Source: Alphaproteobacteria bacterium (GTDB lineage Bacteria; Pseudomonadota; Alphaproteobacteria; Micropepsales; Micropepsaceae). Taken from it: a stretch of 64,000 bases of DNA. The notes beneath the pieces were generated by a model. The model was not told the origin of the DNA. It made no database searches and was given only the letters and a program-made list of their open reading frames with translations. A program made the position numbers and the translations under genes. Shown here piece after piece: positions 26,561 through 33,902 of the stretch. The DNA lies in the NCBI GenBank assembly GCA_019245415.1, contig JAFARO010000004.1, positions 744,001-808,000 on the forward strand, written 5' to 3'. Positions within the stretch are counted from its first letter, which is position 1. Every line of letters starts with the position of its first letter.

Positions 26561-27691
26561 TCAGCCATTCGTCTCGACGTCGATGGTCACCGTCACCGTG
26601 CCGGTCGCGGTCGCGCCGAAGGCATTGGTGATCGTGTAGGTGAAGGTATCGGTGGTGTGGACGACGTGATTGACGGACGGATAGGTATAAGTGATGGGCA
26701 ATCCGGTCCAATTGATGTTCACGCTGCCCGGGGCGCCTTGAGTCACTGCGGTGATGGCGAGGGCGCTGCCGCAGGGATCGCTGTCGTTATTGCGCGGATC
26801 GAGACTCGCCTGCGGCGTGACCGTACCGCCGCCCGAGGGGATTGTGGCCGTGACTTCGAGAGTATCCGGATTGGCAACCGGCGGGTTGGTTCCGACGCAA
26901 ACATGCGCCGCCGCCGTGGCGTCGAGACCGTGACCGTTGGTGACGTCGTAGACGAAGCTGTCGGCGCCGGAATAGCCCGTCGTCGGGGTATAGGTGACCG
27001 ACACGCCGTTGTTGATCGCGACCGTCCCATGCACGGGGGCCGTCGGGATTTGGGCGATCGTCAAGGGGAAATTGTTCGGGTCGCTGTCGTTGACGCGCGG
27101 ATCGAATGTCGTCGCCGTGTTCGAAGGAACCGGCTGATAGTCGTCCTGGGCAATCGGCGGGGCGCCGACAAAGACGAAGACGGTGGCTGTCGAATAGTGC
27201 TGATGCCCGTCCGTGATCGTGTAGTTGAAGCTGTCCTGACCTTCATAGCCGGTAGCCGGAGTGTACGTGACGGTCGTGTTACCGCCCGTGATTGCGACGG
27301 TGCCGCCGCCCGCGGTTGGGGATACCACAGAGTATATAGCGAGCGGATAGCCGGGCGGATTGGGCTCGCTGTCGTTGACGCGCGGATCGAAGCCGACGAC
27401 CGGCGTGTTCAGCGGCGTCTTGATGCTGTCGTTGACCGCAACCGGCGGAATGCCGTTGGTGATCGAGGCATAGACCGTTCCGAACACAGTATGCCCGTGG
27501 CCATCCGAAACCGTATAGGTGAAATTGTCCAATCCCTGATAGCCCGTCGTGGGCGTGTAGGTCACCAGGCCGCCGCTCAGCACCGCGCTGCCATGCGCCG
27601 GCGTGCCGATGGCCGTGATCGTCAGCGGATCGGCGTCCGGATCGACGGCATTCAGCGCGGGATTGAACGGTGCCGTCGCGGTGCTGGTCAC
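26561..27691 (-). CDS. Ig/cadherin-like tandem-repeat protein, N-terminally truncated
   Basis: 376 residues from a GTG at 27691, all in Ig-like units of about 95 residues. The recurring marks are FDPRVNDSEP or FDPRVNDSDP at unit starts, VTYTPTTGYSGADSF and FTYTVSDGHGH at unit ends; four units are visible. Such tandem domains occur in large adhesins and exported proteins. There is no signal peptide, membrane anchor or plausible start: the frame upstream reaches a TGA at 27722-27724, with only non-family residues between. The first unit opens mid-strand (VTSTATAPFNPALNAVDP). The gene therefore seems cut at about 27695-27705, where plus-strand Rhs sequence begins. It is probably a non-functional remnant of a larger protein that was truncated when the Rhs cassettes arrived. 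Confidence 0.6.
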   Translation of the reverse strand: MTSTATAPFNPALNAVDPDADPLTITAIGTPAHGSAVLSGGLVTYTPTTGYQGLDNFTYTVSDGHGHTVFGTVYASITNGIPPVAVNDSIKTPLNTPVVGFDPRVNDSEPNPPGYPLAIYSVVSPTAGGGTVAITGGNTTVTYTPATGYEGQDSFNYTITDGHQHYSTATVFVFVGAPPIAQDDYQPVPSNTATTFDPRVNDSDPNNFPLTIAQIPTAPVHGTVAINNGVSVTYTPTTGYSGADSFVYDVTNGHGLDATAAAHVCVGTNPPVANPDTLEVTATIPSGGGTVTPQASLDPRNNDSDPCGSALAITAVTQGAPGSVNINWTGLPITYTYPSVNHVVHTTDTFTYTITNAFGATATGTVTVTIDVETNG

Positions 27692-28248
27692 GACGGTTGG
27701 ACGCCCAGCCGGGCGACGGGTTCACGGGTGGCGCCGGGGCCATGCTTGTCATACCCGTCAATATTACTGGTTCTGGGGCTACAGCAGAGAACATCGCTGC
27801 GATTGTCGACCGCGACAATACGCTGAATCTGGGTGGTTCGACGGTCACAATTCAAGTGATAGCAACCGATAAGCCCATAAATGGTGTACTGAATCACATG
27901 GATTTTAGTCCAACTTATAACAACTCGATGTGCGGTGATGCTGGCGAATGTGTGAACAGGCTTGGTGGCAATGAGGCACACATCAATAGTGCAAACGACC
28001 AGTCAACGGACGCCGCTGCACACGATATCCTACACTTTGCTGGTATCGACGATCAGTACACAGAGGGTCCTCGAGACCCCAAGGGAAATCGCACCAGCAA
28101 GCCAAAGCCGGGATACGACAATACGAATATAATGACTTCTCGATCCGGAACGAATCTGAAACCGGGTCAGGTCAACGAAGCCCAAGGCAATCCAACGACA
28201 AAGAAGTGCGTTGTTAAAACAGGTTCGAGGATCCCAACATGCAAGTGA
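27670..28248 (+). CDS. orphan Rhs-type C-terminal tip with metzincin-like motif
   Basis: The frame opens after a TGA at 27664 and has no Rhs core, so it is a 5'-truncated tip; a likely internal start is ATG 27742 (MLVIPVNITG). Residues encoded at 28021-28059 read HDILHFAGIDDQY, which fits the zinc-protease pattern HExxHxxGxxD with Asp in place of Glu. It is followed by TNIMTSRSG, a good Met-turn. Snapalysin-like metzincins use HExxHxxGxxD. The Glu-to-Asp change could weaken or abolish catalysis. GC content is lower than in surrounding genes, as is usual for Rhs tips. The next gene overlaps by ten bases and encodes an exported small protein, so a toxin/immunity pair is inferred from layout. 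Confidence 0.5.
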   Translation: MPSRCWSRRLDAQPGDGFTGGAGAMLVIPVNITGSGATAENIAAIVDRDNTLNLGGSTVTIQVIATDKPINGVLNHMDFSPTYNNSMCGDAGECVNRLGGNEAHINSANDQSTDAAAHDILHFAGIDDQYTEGPRDPKGNRTSKPKPGYDNTNIMTSRSGTNLKPGQVNEAQGNPTTKKCVVKTGSRIPTCK

Positions 28249-28652
28249 TCTTAAGCCGTATGCTCTTTCTCTCACTCACAATGATGTTTCTCGCTACTAC
28301 ATCCTGCGCGCAAAATGTGCCAAGAGCACGGACACCGATAGAGGTGTGGCGCGGTGGAGACGATGGGTTGACGATAAAGCTGGCAGAAACACTAGAGTCA
28401 GCCTTTGCGGTGTCTGGGGACTTTTTATTGAGCAGCGGACAAAAACCTGGCACTTTGATCGTATCCATTCCGGCAAACGTCAGGTGGAAGCTAGTGAACG
28501 GAAAGACAGAGTTATTCTATCGGGCGGAGTTATCTATAGTAGGCGGGCGGCAATTCGGGACCACCATTGGGTCTTGCTTTGAAGACCACCTCACAGATTG
28601 TGTATCACGCATAGTTGCGGACGCTACGAATGCAGCAGGCAAATCTCGATAG
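28239..28652 (+). CDS. small exported protein, putative immunity partner of the metzincin-like tip
   Basis: A 137-residue protein of no recognised family. Residues 1-25 form a signal peptide (MLFLSLTMMFLATTSCAQ) with a weak lipobox (TTSC), so it may be a lipoprotein or a soluble periplasmic protein. The mature part has strands such as IEVWRGGDDGLTIKLAETL, RWKLVNGKTELFYRAEL and two Cys near the end (GSCFEDHLTDCVSR), possibly a disulfide. Its start overlaps the upstream tip gene by ten bases. If it is an immunity protein, its export implies that the toxin acts in the periplasm. Base composition is as AT-rich as the tip gene, unlike the Rhs cores. Function is inferred from position only. Confidence 0.5.
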   Translation: MQVILSRMLFLSLTMMFLATTSCAQNVPRARTPIEVWRGGDDGLTIKLAETLESAFAVSGDFLLSSGQKPGTLIVSIPANVRWKLVNGKTELFYRAELSIVGGRQFGTTIGSCFEDHLTDCVSRIVADATNAAGKSR

Positions 28653-29781
28653 TGCAGGACAACCGATTTTTGAGACTGCGCTTATCGAGCCACGAGTTGG
28701 CCGCAACATCGCCTCGAACGGCGTCTGGACGTTCGGCTACGATGCCGAGAACCGCATGCTGACGGCGTCCAAGAGTGGCGTGGCCGCGTCGTATGCCTAC
28801 GACCCGCTCGGCCGCCGCACCCAGAAATCCGGCACCGGCGTCACCCAGACCTTCTTCGTCTCCGACGGCAGCGACGAGATCGCCGAGTACAACGGCTCTG
28901 GCTCGGTGACGACGCGCTACGTCCCCGGTCCGGCCATCGACGAGCCGATCGCGATGGTCACCGCCTCGTCGGGCGCCAAGGAGTTCTTCCACACCAACCG
29001 CCAGGGCAGCGTCATCGCCATGTCGGATGGCACGGGCGCCAAGGTCGAAGGCCCCTTCGTCTACGATCCCTATGGCAACGGCGCCCCCACGACCGGCGTG
29101 GCCTTCAAGTATACCGGCCGCCGTCTCGATCCCGAGACCGGCCTCTACTACTACCGCGCCCGATACTACTGGCCCCAGGGCGGCAGGTTCATGCAGATCG
29201 ATCCGGTGGGGTTCGCGGCAGACTTAAATCTCTACGCTTACGCCGGAAATGATCCGACGGACAAAGCCGATCCGTCTGGAAAGGTGACTGTTGTCTGCAC
29301 CATTGACCTCACAAAAGGCACAGCACTATGCATTACGTCTGGCGACGACGAAAAGCCCGAGACCTATGTTACTTATCATCTGCAGAAGTCTACCCACGAC
29401 AAGGAAGGCAACATTCATAAGACTGAAACGACGGTAACAGAGACATATCCCGCTGACGCGCTTGGTGTCGGAAAGGACATCAGAGCTCAAGTCAATAGAT
29501 ACCTCGGCCGCAATCCCTCCTTTTTTGAAAGCGTCCTAGACCATTTTTCGGCGGGTATGGCCGCGGTGCGTGTCCTGCAGACCGGTGGCCATACCATCAG
29601 CCAGAGCACAGCGGACGCTCTTGGATTTGAGAATCGGAGAGAAGCGGGACGAGCTCTTGAGCGGTTGAAGCGTGACAACAATGTACGAAACGACCATCAG
29701 GGCATAATAATGTCGAACGGCGACTATGTTGATTCACAAACAGGAGAAGTGATCGGCAACATCAAAGATTACAAGCCATGA
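28615..29781 (+). CDS. Rhs core C-terminal half with a second C-terminal toxin tip
   Basis: From about residue 35 it is an Rhs core: WTFGYDAENRMLTASKSG, ASYAYDPLGRRTQKSG, RLDPETGLYYYRARYYWPQG, then the core-ending DPVGFAADLNLYAYAGNDPT and DPSG at about 214-222. Everything after is a variable tip of about 165 residues with lower GC, ending NDHQGIIMSNGDYVDSQTGE and IGNIKDYKP; I cannot name its toxin family. The 5' part of a normal Rhs protein is absent. A TTG at 28615 or ATG at 28630 lies inside the upstream immunity gene, so it may be an unexpressed orphan module. The next gene overlaps by four bases (ATGA) and encodes a DUF4279-like protein, the expected immunity partner. Confidence 0.65.
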   Translation: MRTLRMQQANLDSAGQPIFETALIEPRVGRNIASNGVWTFGYDAENRMLTASKSGVAASYAYDPLGRRTQKSGTGVTQTFFVSDGSDEIAEYNGSGSVTTRYVPGPAIDEPIAMVTASSGAKEFFHTNRQGSVIAMSDGTGAKVEGPFVYDPYGNGAPTTGVAFKYTGRRLDPETGLYYYRARYYWPQGGRFMQIDPVGFAADLNLYAYAGNDPTDKADPSGKVTVVCTIDLTKGTALCITSGDDEKPETYVTYHLQKSTHDKEGNIHKTETTVTETYPADALGVGKDIRAQVNRYLGRNPSFFESVLDHFSAGMAAVRVLQTGGHTISQSTADALGFENRREAGRALERLKRDNNVRNDHQGIIMSNGDYVDSQTGEVIGNIKDYKP

Positions 29782-30170
29782 AAAAAGACCCGATTCGATC
29801 TTGCTCGTTAGAAATTGGCTCGCGGAATCTCGATCCAGATAACGTCTCGAAATTGATAGGGGTTGAGCCTGATCGCCGATTCTCTCGGGGCGAACTTTCA
29901 TGCAAAGGAAAAAAGCGAATAAAAGGACTATGGGCCGTCGACAGCGACAGGCATGTTTCTTCATTGGATATTTGTGATCATCTCGCCTACATTGTTCAAT
30001 TTCTTGAACTTCATAAATCAAAGATATTAGACGCAAAACGAAATGCCTGTGCGAGTGTCAGTATCAGAGTTTTTTGGGATTTTGAAAGCACGTTAAGCTT
30101 TTCATTGGATTCGAAGATACTAGGAATGCACCCGGAAGTTATAGATGGCTTTGATATATCAATCACATGA
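29778..30170 (+). CDS. DUF4279-like protein, putative immunity protein
   Basis: A 130-residue cytoplasmic protein. It resembles DUF4279 members in its N-terminal strand (SCSLEIGSRNLDPDNVSKLI), the phrase GVEPDRRFSRGELSCKGKK, then LWAVDSDRHVSSLDICDHLAYI and a helix before strand SIRVFWDFEST. DUF4279 proteins often sit next to polymorphic toxins as likely immunity factors. The start ATGA overlaps the stop of the Rhs tip gene, and GC is low like the tip. No signal peptide, so the cognate toxin should act in the cytoplasm, unlike the partner of the first tip. Confidence 0.6.
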   Translation: MKKDPIRSCSLEIGSRNLDPDNVSKLIGVEPDRRFSRGELSCKGKKRIKGLWAVDSDRHVSSLDICDHLAYIVQFLELHKSKILDAKRNACASVSIRVFWDFESTLSFSLDSKILGMHPEVIDGFDISIT

Positions 30171-30778
30171 GATTGCGCTGTGGCACCAAATTCATTTCGG
30201 ACAGTGCACAATTCGCTCCCGTGGTCAAAAGATCGGCTTCGGCAAATGAAAAAAAGTGCGGTCTGATAATGCTGACCTGGTCGGAAGTCGACTATTGCTT
30301 CGACAATCTCGACCGCCTGACGCAGGCGATGGAGAACTCGACTTCGTCCGGCTGCGCGACGAACCTGCTGGCGACGTATCAGTACGACACGCTCTCGCGG
30401 CGGCTGAATCTGCTCTACGGCAACGGCGCGTCGATGGCCTATTCGTACTCGCCGGCGGGCGACGTGCTGACGCTCAATCACGACATGGCCGGCACGGGCG
30501 ACGACCCGCACTTCACCTTCACCTACAGCGGCGCCCATCAGCTGGCGAGCGAGACCAACAGCGATCCCGACTATGCGCCGCTGCAGCCGGCGGGCGCCGG
30601 CACCGACAACTATGCGGCGGTGAACACGCTCAACCAGTATCCGTCGATCACGCCGCAGGGGGCGCCCGGCGCGCGCAGTTTGGGCCACGACGCCAAGGGC
30701 AATCTCATTGGCGGCAATATCGCCTCCGTTCTGCCGGCCCACCAGTGTGTGCAACAGCTTTTCCGCAGGCGAACGTAA
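30167..30778 (+). CDS. Rhs/YD-repeat fragment (upstream half of an Rhs core)
   Basis: The first 45 residues are unrelated low-GC sequence. From YCFDNLDRLTQAMENS the frame is Rhs YD-repeat (YQYDTLSRRLNLLYGNGASM, YSYSPAGDVLTLNHDMAG, FTYSGAHQLASETN) at high GC. It ends mid-core at LGHDAKGNLIGGNIAS and then runs into non-Rhs residues and a stop. In intact Rhs proteins this is followed directly by WTFGYDAENR, which is found instead at the start of the fragment at 28700. There is no start of its own apart from an ATGA overlap with the DUF4279 gene. Probably a decaying module; activity is unlikely. Confidence 0.55.
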   Translation: MRLRCGTKFISDSAQFAPVVKRSASANEKKCGLIMLTWSEVDYCFDNLDRLTQAMENSTSSGCATNLLATYQYDTLSRRLNLLYGNGASMAYSYSPAGDVLTLNHDMAGTGDDPHFTFTYSGAHQLASETNSDPDYAPLQPAGAGTDNYAAVNTLNQYPSITPQGAPGARSLGHDAKGNLIGGNIASVLPAHQCVQQLFRRRT

Positions 30779-30806
30779 AAACTCCTGCGCCGCGACATGC
30801 CGGAAT

Positions 30807-30839
30807 TTGACTAAAAAGTCAATTTTGACTATATGGTCA
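30807..30839 (+). promoter_or_regulatory. promoter with overlapping palindromic operators for the monooxygenase-tetR unit
   Basis: TTGACT (30807-30812), 17 bases, TATATG (30830-30835) forms a sigma70-like promoter 22 bp before the coding start. It coincides with a perfect inverted repeat TTGACTAAAAAGTCAA (30807-30822) and a second imperfect one TGACTATATGGTCA (30826-30839). Repeats over the -35 and -10 suggest repression by the TetR-family protein encoded two genes on. Confidence 0.6.
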
Positions 30840-30856
30840 GTATCGCGGAGGACGGC

Positions 30857-32623
30857 ATGACCCTCGAACACATCCCGGTTCTCATCGTTGGCGGCGGCGG
30901 CGCGGGCCTGACCGCATCGGCGGCGCTTTCGCGGCTGGGGATCGAGTCCGTGCTGGTCAATGCGCTGCCCACGACCTCGGTGCTGCCGAAAGCGCATGTC
31001 GTCAATCAACGCGCCATGGAAGTCCTGCGGGAATTGGGAATTGCCGGCGCAGTGTATCGGCAGGGCACGCCCCCGGAGCACATGCGCGCAACGGCTTGGT
31101 ATGCGGGCTTCGGCGGCAATCGCCGCAATGCAGGCCGGCTTATCGCGCGCATGCAGTCGTGGGGCGCCGGTGGCCAGGATCCTTATTGGGCGCTTGCCAG
31201 CGCCTGTCCTTCGACCAACCTGCCGCAAATCCGGCTCGAGCCCATCATGCGGCGGCGCGCCGAAGAGCTGGCCCCGGGCCGCGTGCGGTTTGCACACGAA
31301 CTCACGGACTTCTCCAACGACTCTGAAGGTGTCACGGCGGTCGTCGACGACAAGACCAAGGGGACGGAATACAAGATCCGCGCGCAATACATGCTCGCCT
31401 GCGATGGTGGCAAGACGGTCGGGCCCAAGCTCGGAATCGCGCTCGATGGCCCGCGCAACCTGGCACGCGAAGTCTCAATCCATATGTCCGCGGATCTGTC
31501 GCGCTGGTGCGGCGATCCCGATGTGCTCATCCGCTGGATCTGGCACCCGGAAACGGGTTCGCTCGGCGTCCTGGTCCCGATGGGCCCCGACCATTGGGGC
31601 CCCCATTCGGAGGAATGGGTCTATCACCTCAACTATCCCAGCGACGATCCGCGCGCGCTCGACGACGCACGCGTGGAAGCCGATATGCGTGCCGCTCTGG
31701 GGATTGCAGATCATCCGGTGACGATTCACTGCATCTCGCGCTGGGCACTGGAGGGCGTCGTCGCCGCGCGCTTTCGCGAGGGGCGGATTTTCCTGGCCGG
31801 CGACGCCGCCCACCGGCATCCGCCGACGGGCGGGCTCGGCCTCAACAGCGCCATCAACGACGTGCACAATCTCACCTGGAAGCTCGCCGCGGTCATCAAG
31901 GGTTACGCGGGTGCTGACCTGCTCGACAGCTATGAGCCCGAACGGCGCGCCGTCGCCGCTCAGAATGTGCAGCGCTCGGTGGAAAATGCCCTGAATCAGT
32001 TCGGCTTTCGCGAGGTCCTTGGGTTGGATCCGGAGGCCGGCGCGGAAGCCAACTGGAAACAGCTCGATCGACTCTTCGGCGAGCAGCCGGAAGATGTGGC
32101 GCATCGCCGGAAGATTCTGCGCGCGATCGCAAGCCAGTCCATGGAATTCAACGAGCACAATGTGGAATACGGATTTTCATTTTCCTCGAACGCGATCGTT
32201 TCCGAACAGACGGCGATGCCGGCGCCCGATGCGGTGCGTGTCTACACACCAAGTACGCGCCCCGGCGCGCCGCTGCCGCACGCCGATCTGGAGGATGCGG
32301 ACGGCGTCAGCCGCCCATTGATGGACCTTGTCTCTCCAGGACACTTTCTGCTGATTGCGGGTGAGAACGGCGAACAGTGGTGCGATGCCGCCAAATCTGT
32401 CGCCAAAGATCTCGATGTGCCTCTTGAAGCAGTCCGCATCGGTCATATCGAAGGCGATTATCGCGATCCACGTTGCGCGTGGCTGCGGCAACGCGGTATT
32501 TCCGATCAAGGCGCGGTCCTGGTCCGTCCCGATCGCGTCGTCGCCTGGCGCAGCCTGGAAGCCGTCTCAAATGCGACATCTGTGCTCGAGAGCGTGCTGC
32601 TCAAAATTTTGGGCCGGTCGTAA
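30857..32623 (+). CDS. FAD-dependent aromatic hydroxylase-type monooxygenase
   Basis: A 588-residue class A flavoprotein monooxygenase. The FAD-binding dinucleotide fold is VLIVGGGGAGLTA (8-20). The second FAD motif GRIFLAGDAAHRHPPTGGLG lies at about 308-327, with LNSAINDVHNLTWKL after it. The C-terminal thioredoxin-like domain (SPGHFLLIAGENGEQWCDAA, then RIGHIEGDYRDPRCAWL, RPDRVVAWRS) is that of phenol hydroxylase/TfdB-type enzymes, so an aromatic or polyketide-like substrate is expected. ATG 30857 has GGAGG five bases upstream. The stop overlaps the tetR start (TAATG), and a DoxX gene follows, so a small substrate-inducible unit is likely. Confidence 0.87.
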   Translation: MTLEHIPVLIVGGGGAGLTASAALSRLGIESVLVNALPTTSVLPKAHVVNQRAMEVLRELGIAGAVYRQGTPPEHMRATAWYAGFGGNRRNAGRLIARMQSWGAGGQDPYWALASACPSTNLPQIRLEPIMRRRAEELAPGRVRFAHELTDFSNDSEGVTAVVDDKTKGTEYKIRAQYMLACDGGKTVGPKLGIALDGPRNLAREVSIHMSADLSRWCGDPDVLIRWIWHPETGSLGVLVPMGPDHWGPHSEEWVYHLNYPSDDPRALDDARVEADMRAALGIADHPVTIHCISRWALEGVVAARFREGRIFLAGDAAHRHPPTGGLGLNSAINDVHNLTWKLAAVIKGYAGADLLDSYEPERRAVAAQNVQRSVENALNQFGFREVLGLDPEAGAEANWKQLDRLFGEQPEDVAHRRKILRAIASQSMEFNEHNVEYGFSFSSNAIVSEQTAMPAPDAVRVYTPSTRPGAPLPHADLEDADGVSRPLMDLVSPGHFLLIAGENGEQWCDAAKSVAKDLDVPLEAVRIGHIEGDYRDPRCAWLRQRGISDQGAVLVRPDRVVAWRSLEAVSNATSVLESVLLKILGRS

Positions 32624-33309
32624 TGGCTTTGCTGTCGAACAAGAGGCCGGCGATGCCGCGAGCTGCTCGCAAACGCGAGCGCACGCGGGGCGAACTCGTT
32701 TCGGCTGCCGAACAACTCCTCGCCGAGCGCGGATTGGATGCCATATCCGTCGACGAGATCACGGAGGCGGCCGACGTCGCCAAGGGGACGTTCTACACGC
32801 ATTTCGACGACAAGAGCGATCTTGCAACGTCCATTGCCTACGGTATCCGTATGGAGATGGAGCAAAAGGTCACTGAGCTGAACCAAGGCATTGGCGATGC
32901 GGCGATTCGAATGGCGAACGGCCTCTCCACGTTCTTCGCCTTCGCCATTGCCCAACCGGTTCGCGCCCGCGCACTTGTCAGATTGAATCCGACGATCGTC
33001 GATCCGGTATTGCCGATCAATGCCGGGCTGCGCAGCGATGTAGTTTTTGGGGCGAACTCGAAGAGATTCTGGGTCGCCTCGGTGGACGCGGCCGTGGTCG
33101 TGCTGCTCGGTATCGCGGTTGCGACCGTCATGCGCCTGACCGACAGCACGCACCCTGTCGGCCAGCCCTACGCATTCGCCACGCAGTCCCTGACGACGGC
33201 GCTGATCGCGCTCGGGCTCAGACAGGCGGAGGCCGCGCGTTTGGCCAAGAGCGCCGTCGAGAGCCGCAGAGTGGAAGCGCAAGCAACACGCACAGGCGCT
33301 CTGACCTGA
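32623..33309 (+). CDS. TetR/AcrR-family transcriptional regulator
   Basis: A 228-residue repressor-type protein. The HTH domain is in residues 17-65: RTRGELVSAAEQLLAERGLD, ISVDEITEAADVAKGTFYTH and FDDKSDLATS, matching the TetR signature. The C-terminal ligand domain is helical (RALVRLNPTIVDPVLPIN). The start ATG overlaps the monooxygenase stop (TAATG), so it is co-expressed and probably autoregulates through the palindromes at 30807-30839. An aromatic substrate or product of the monooxygenase is the likely inducer. Confidence 0.85.
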   Translation: MALLSNKRPAMPRAARKRERTRGELVSAAEQLLAERGLDAISVDEITEAADVAKGTFYTHFDDKSDLATSIAYGIRMEMEQKVTELNQGIGDAAIRMANGLSTFFAFAIAQPVRARALVRLNPTIVDPVLPINAGLRSDVVFGANSKRFWVASVDAAVVVLLGIAVATVMRLTDSTHPVGQPYAFATQSLTTALIALGLRQAEAARLAKSAVESRRVEAQATRTGALT

Positions 33310-33330
33310 AGCCGGATCGAGGAGAGAATC

Positions 33331-33696
33331 ATGCGCGCCAAGCAAGTCGCCATATGGATTTTGCGAGGCCTGCTCGCCGCAGTGTTCGTTGCAGCCGGCA
33401 CGATGAAACTTATCGGCGTGCCTCGCATGGTTCAGGAGTTCGGCCTTATCGGCTTTGGCCAGTGGTTCCGTTTTTTCACCGCTGCGATCGAAATTTTGGG
33501 TGCAACGCTGCTCTTCGCCCCAGCCGCGCGCCTATGGGGCGCCCTTATACTTCTGGGGGTTTGCACCGGCGCTTTCATCGCGCAGATCGGGCCCCTGCAT
33601 GGCGATCTGGTCCATGTCTTCGTCATCGGCGGTCTGGTGGTGCTGTTGCTTGTCCTGGATCTTCGATCGCAGGGGATGAACACTCAAAGTCGGTAG
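33331..33696 (+). CDS. DoxX-family membrane protein
   Basis: A 121-residue protein with four membrane helices (IWILRGLLAAVFVAAGTMKL; RFFTAAIEILGATLLFAPAA; LILLGVCTGAFIAQI; LVHVFVIGGLVVLLLVL). The first carries the LRG.LA..F..AG..KL pattern of DoxX/DoxD proteins. ATG 33331 follows GAGGAGA with good spacing. It is 21 bp after tetR and probably part of the monooxygenase unit. DoxX members are often linked to quinone/thiol redox or oxidative stress; no substrate can be assigned. Confidence 0.8.
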   Translation: MRAKQVAIWILRGLLAAVFVAAGTMKLIGVPRMVQEFGLIGFGQWFRFFTAAIEILGATLLFAPAARLWGALILLGVCTGAFIAQIGPLHGDLVHVFVIGGLVVLLLVLDLRSQGMNTQSR

Positions 33697-33902
33697 CGCT
33701 GAGATCCGGGGGCCACAAAACAAACTGCGCCGCGGGGAACCCACATGATGACGCCCGCCGGCGGCTGATCTTCCAACCGCGTCAGGCCGAACAAAGATGC
33801 GTCCGCAGTCTGCAGCGAATAGAGCACCCCCAAAGGGAGGTCCGCCCGGGGTGCGGCAGCCGGACTCACACTCGCCGCAAAAGCCAAGTATATAAGGCGC
33901 AT
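33684..33902 (-). pseudogene. possible C-terminal remnant of a CtaG-type cytochrome oxidase assembly protein
   Basis: This 72-codon minus-strand frame fills the gap between DoxX and the dehydratase gene. It contains LTRLEDQPPAGVIMWVPRGA, which resembles the last membrane helix region of caa3-type oxidase assembly factor CtaG (LEDQQLAGLIMWVP-like). The ORF continues upstream only as antisense of the dehydratase, so at most the C-terminus is left, and the N-terminal 20 residues may be a chance leader. It overlaps DoxX by 13 bases. No ribosome site is seen. Confidence 0.35.

Noticed and set aside
26321..30780. Prophage or integrative element with att repeats at tRNA-Val
   Set aside because: No integrase gene and no second copy of the tRNA 3' end was seen up to 30.8 kb.
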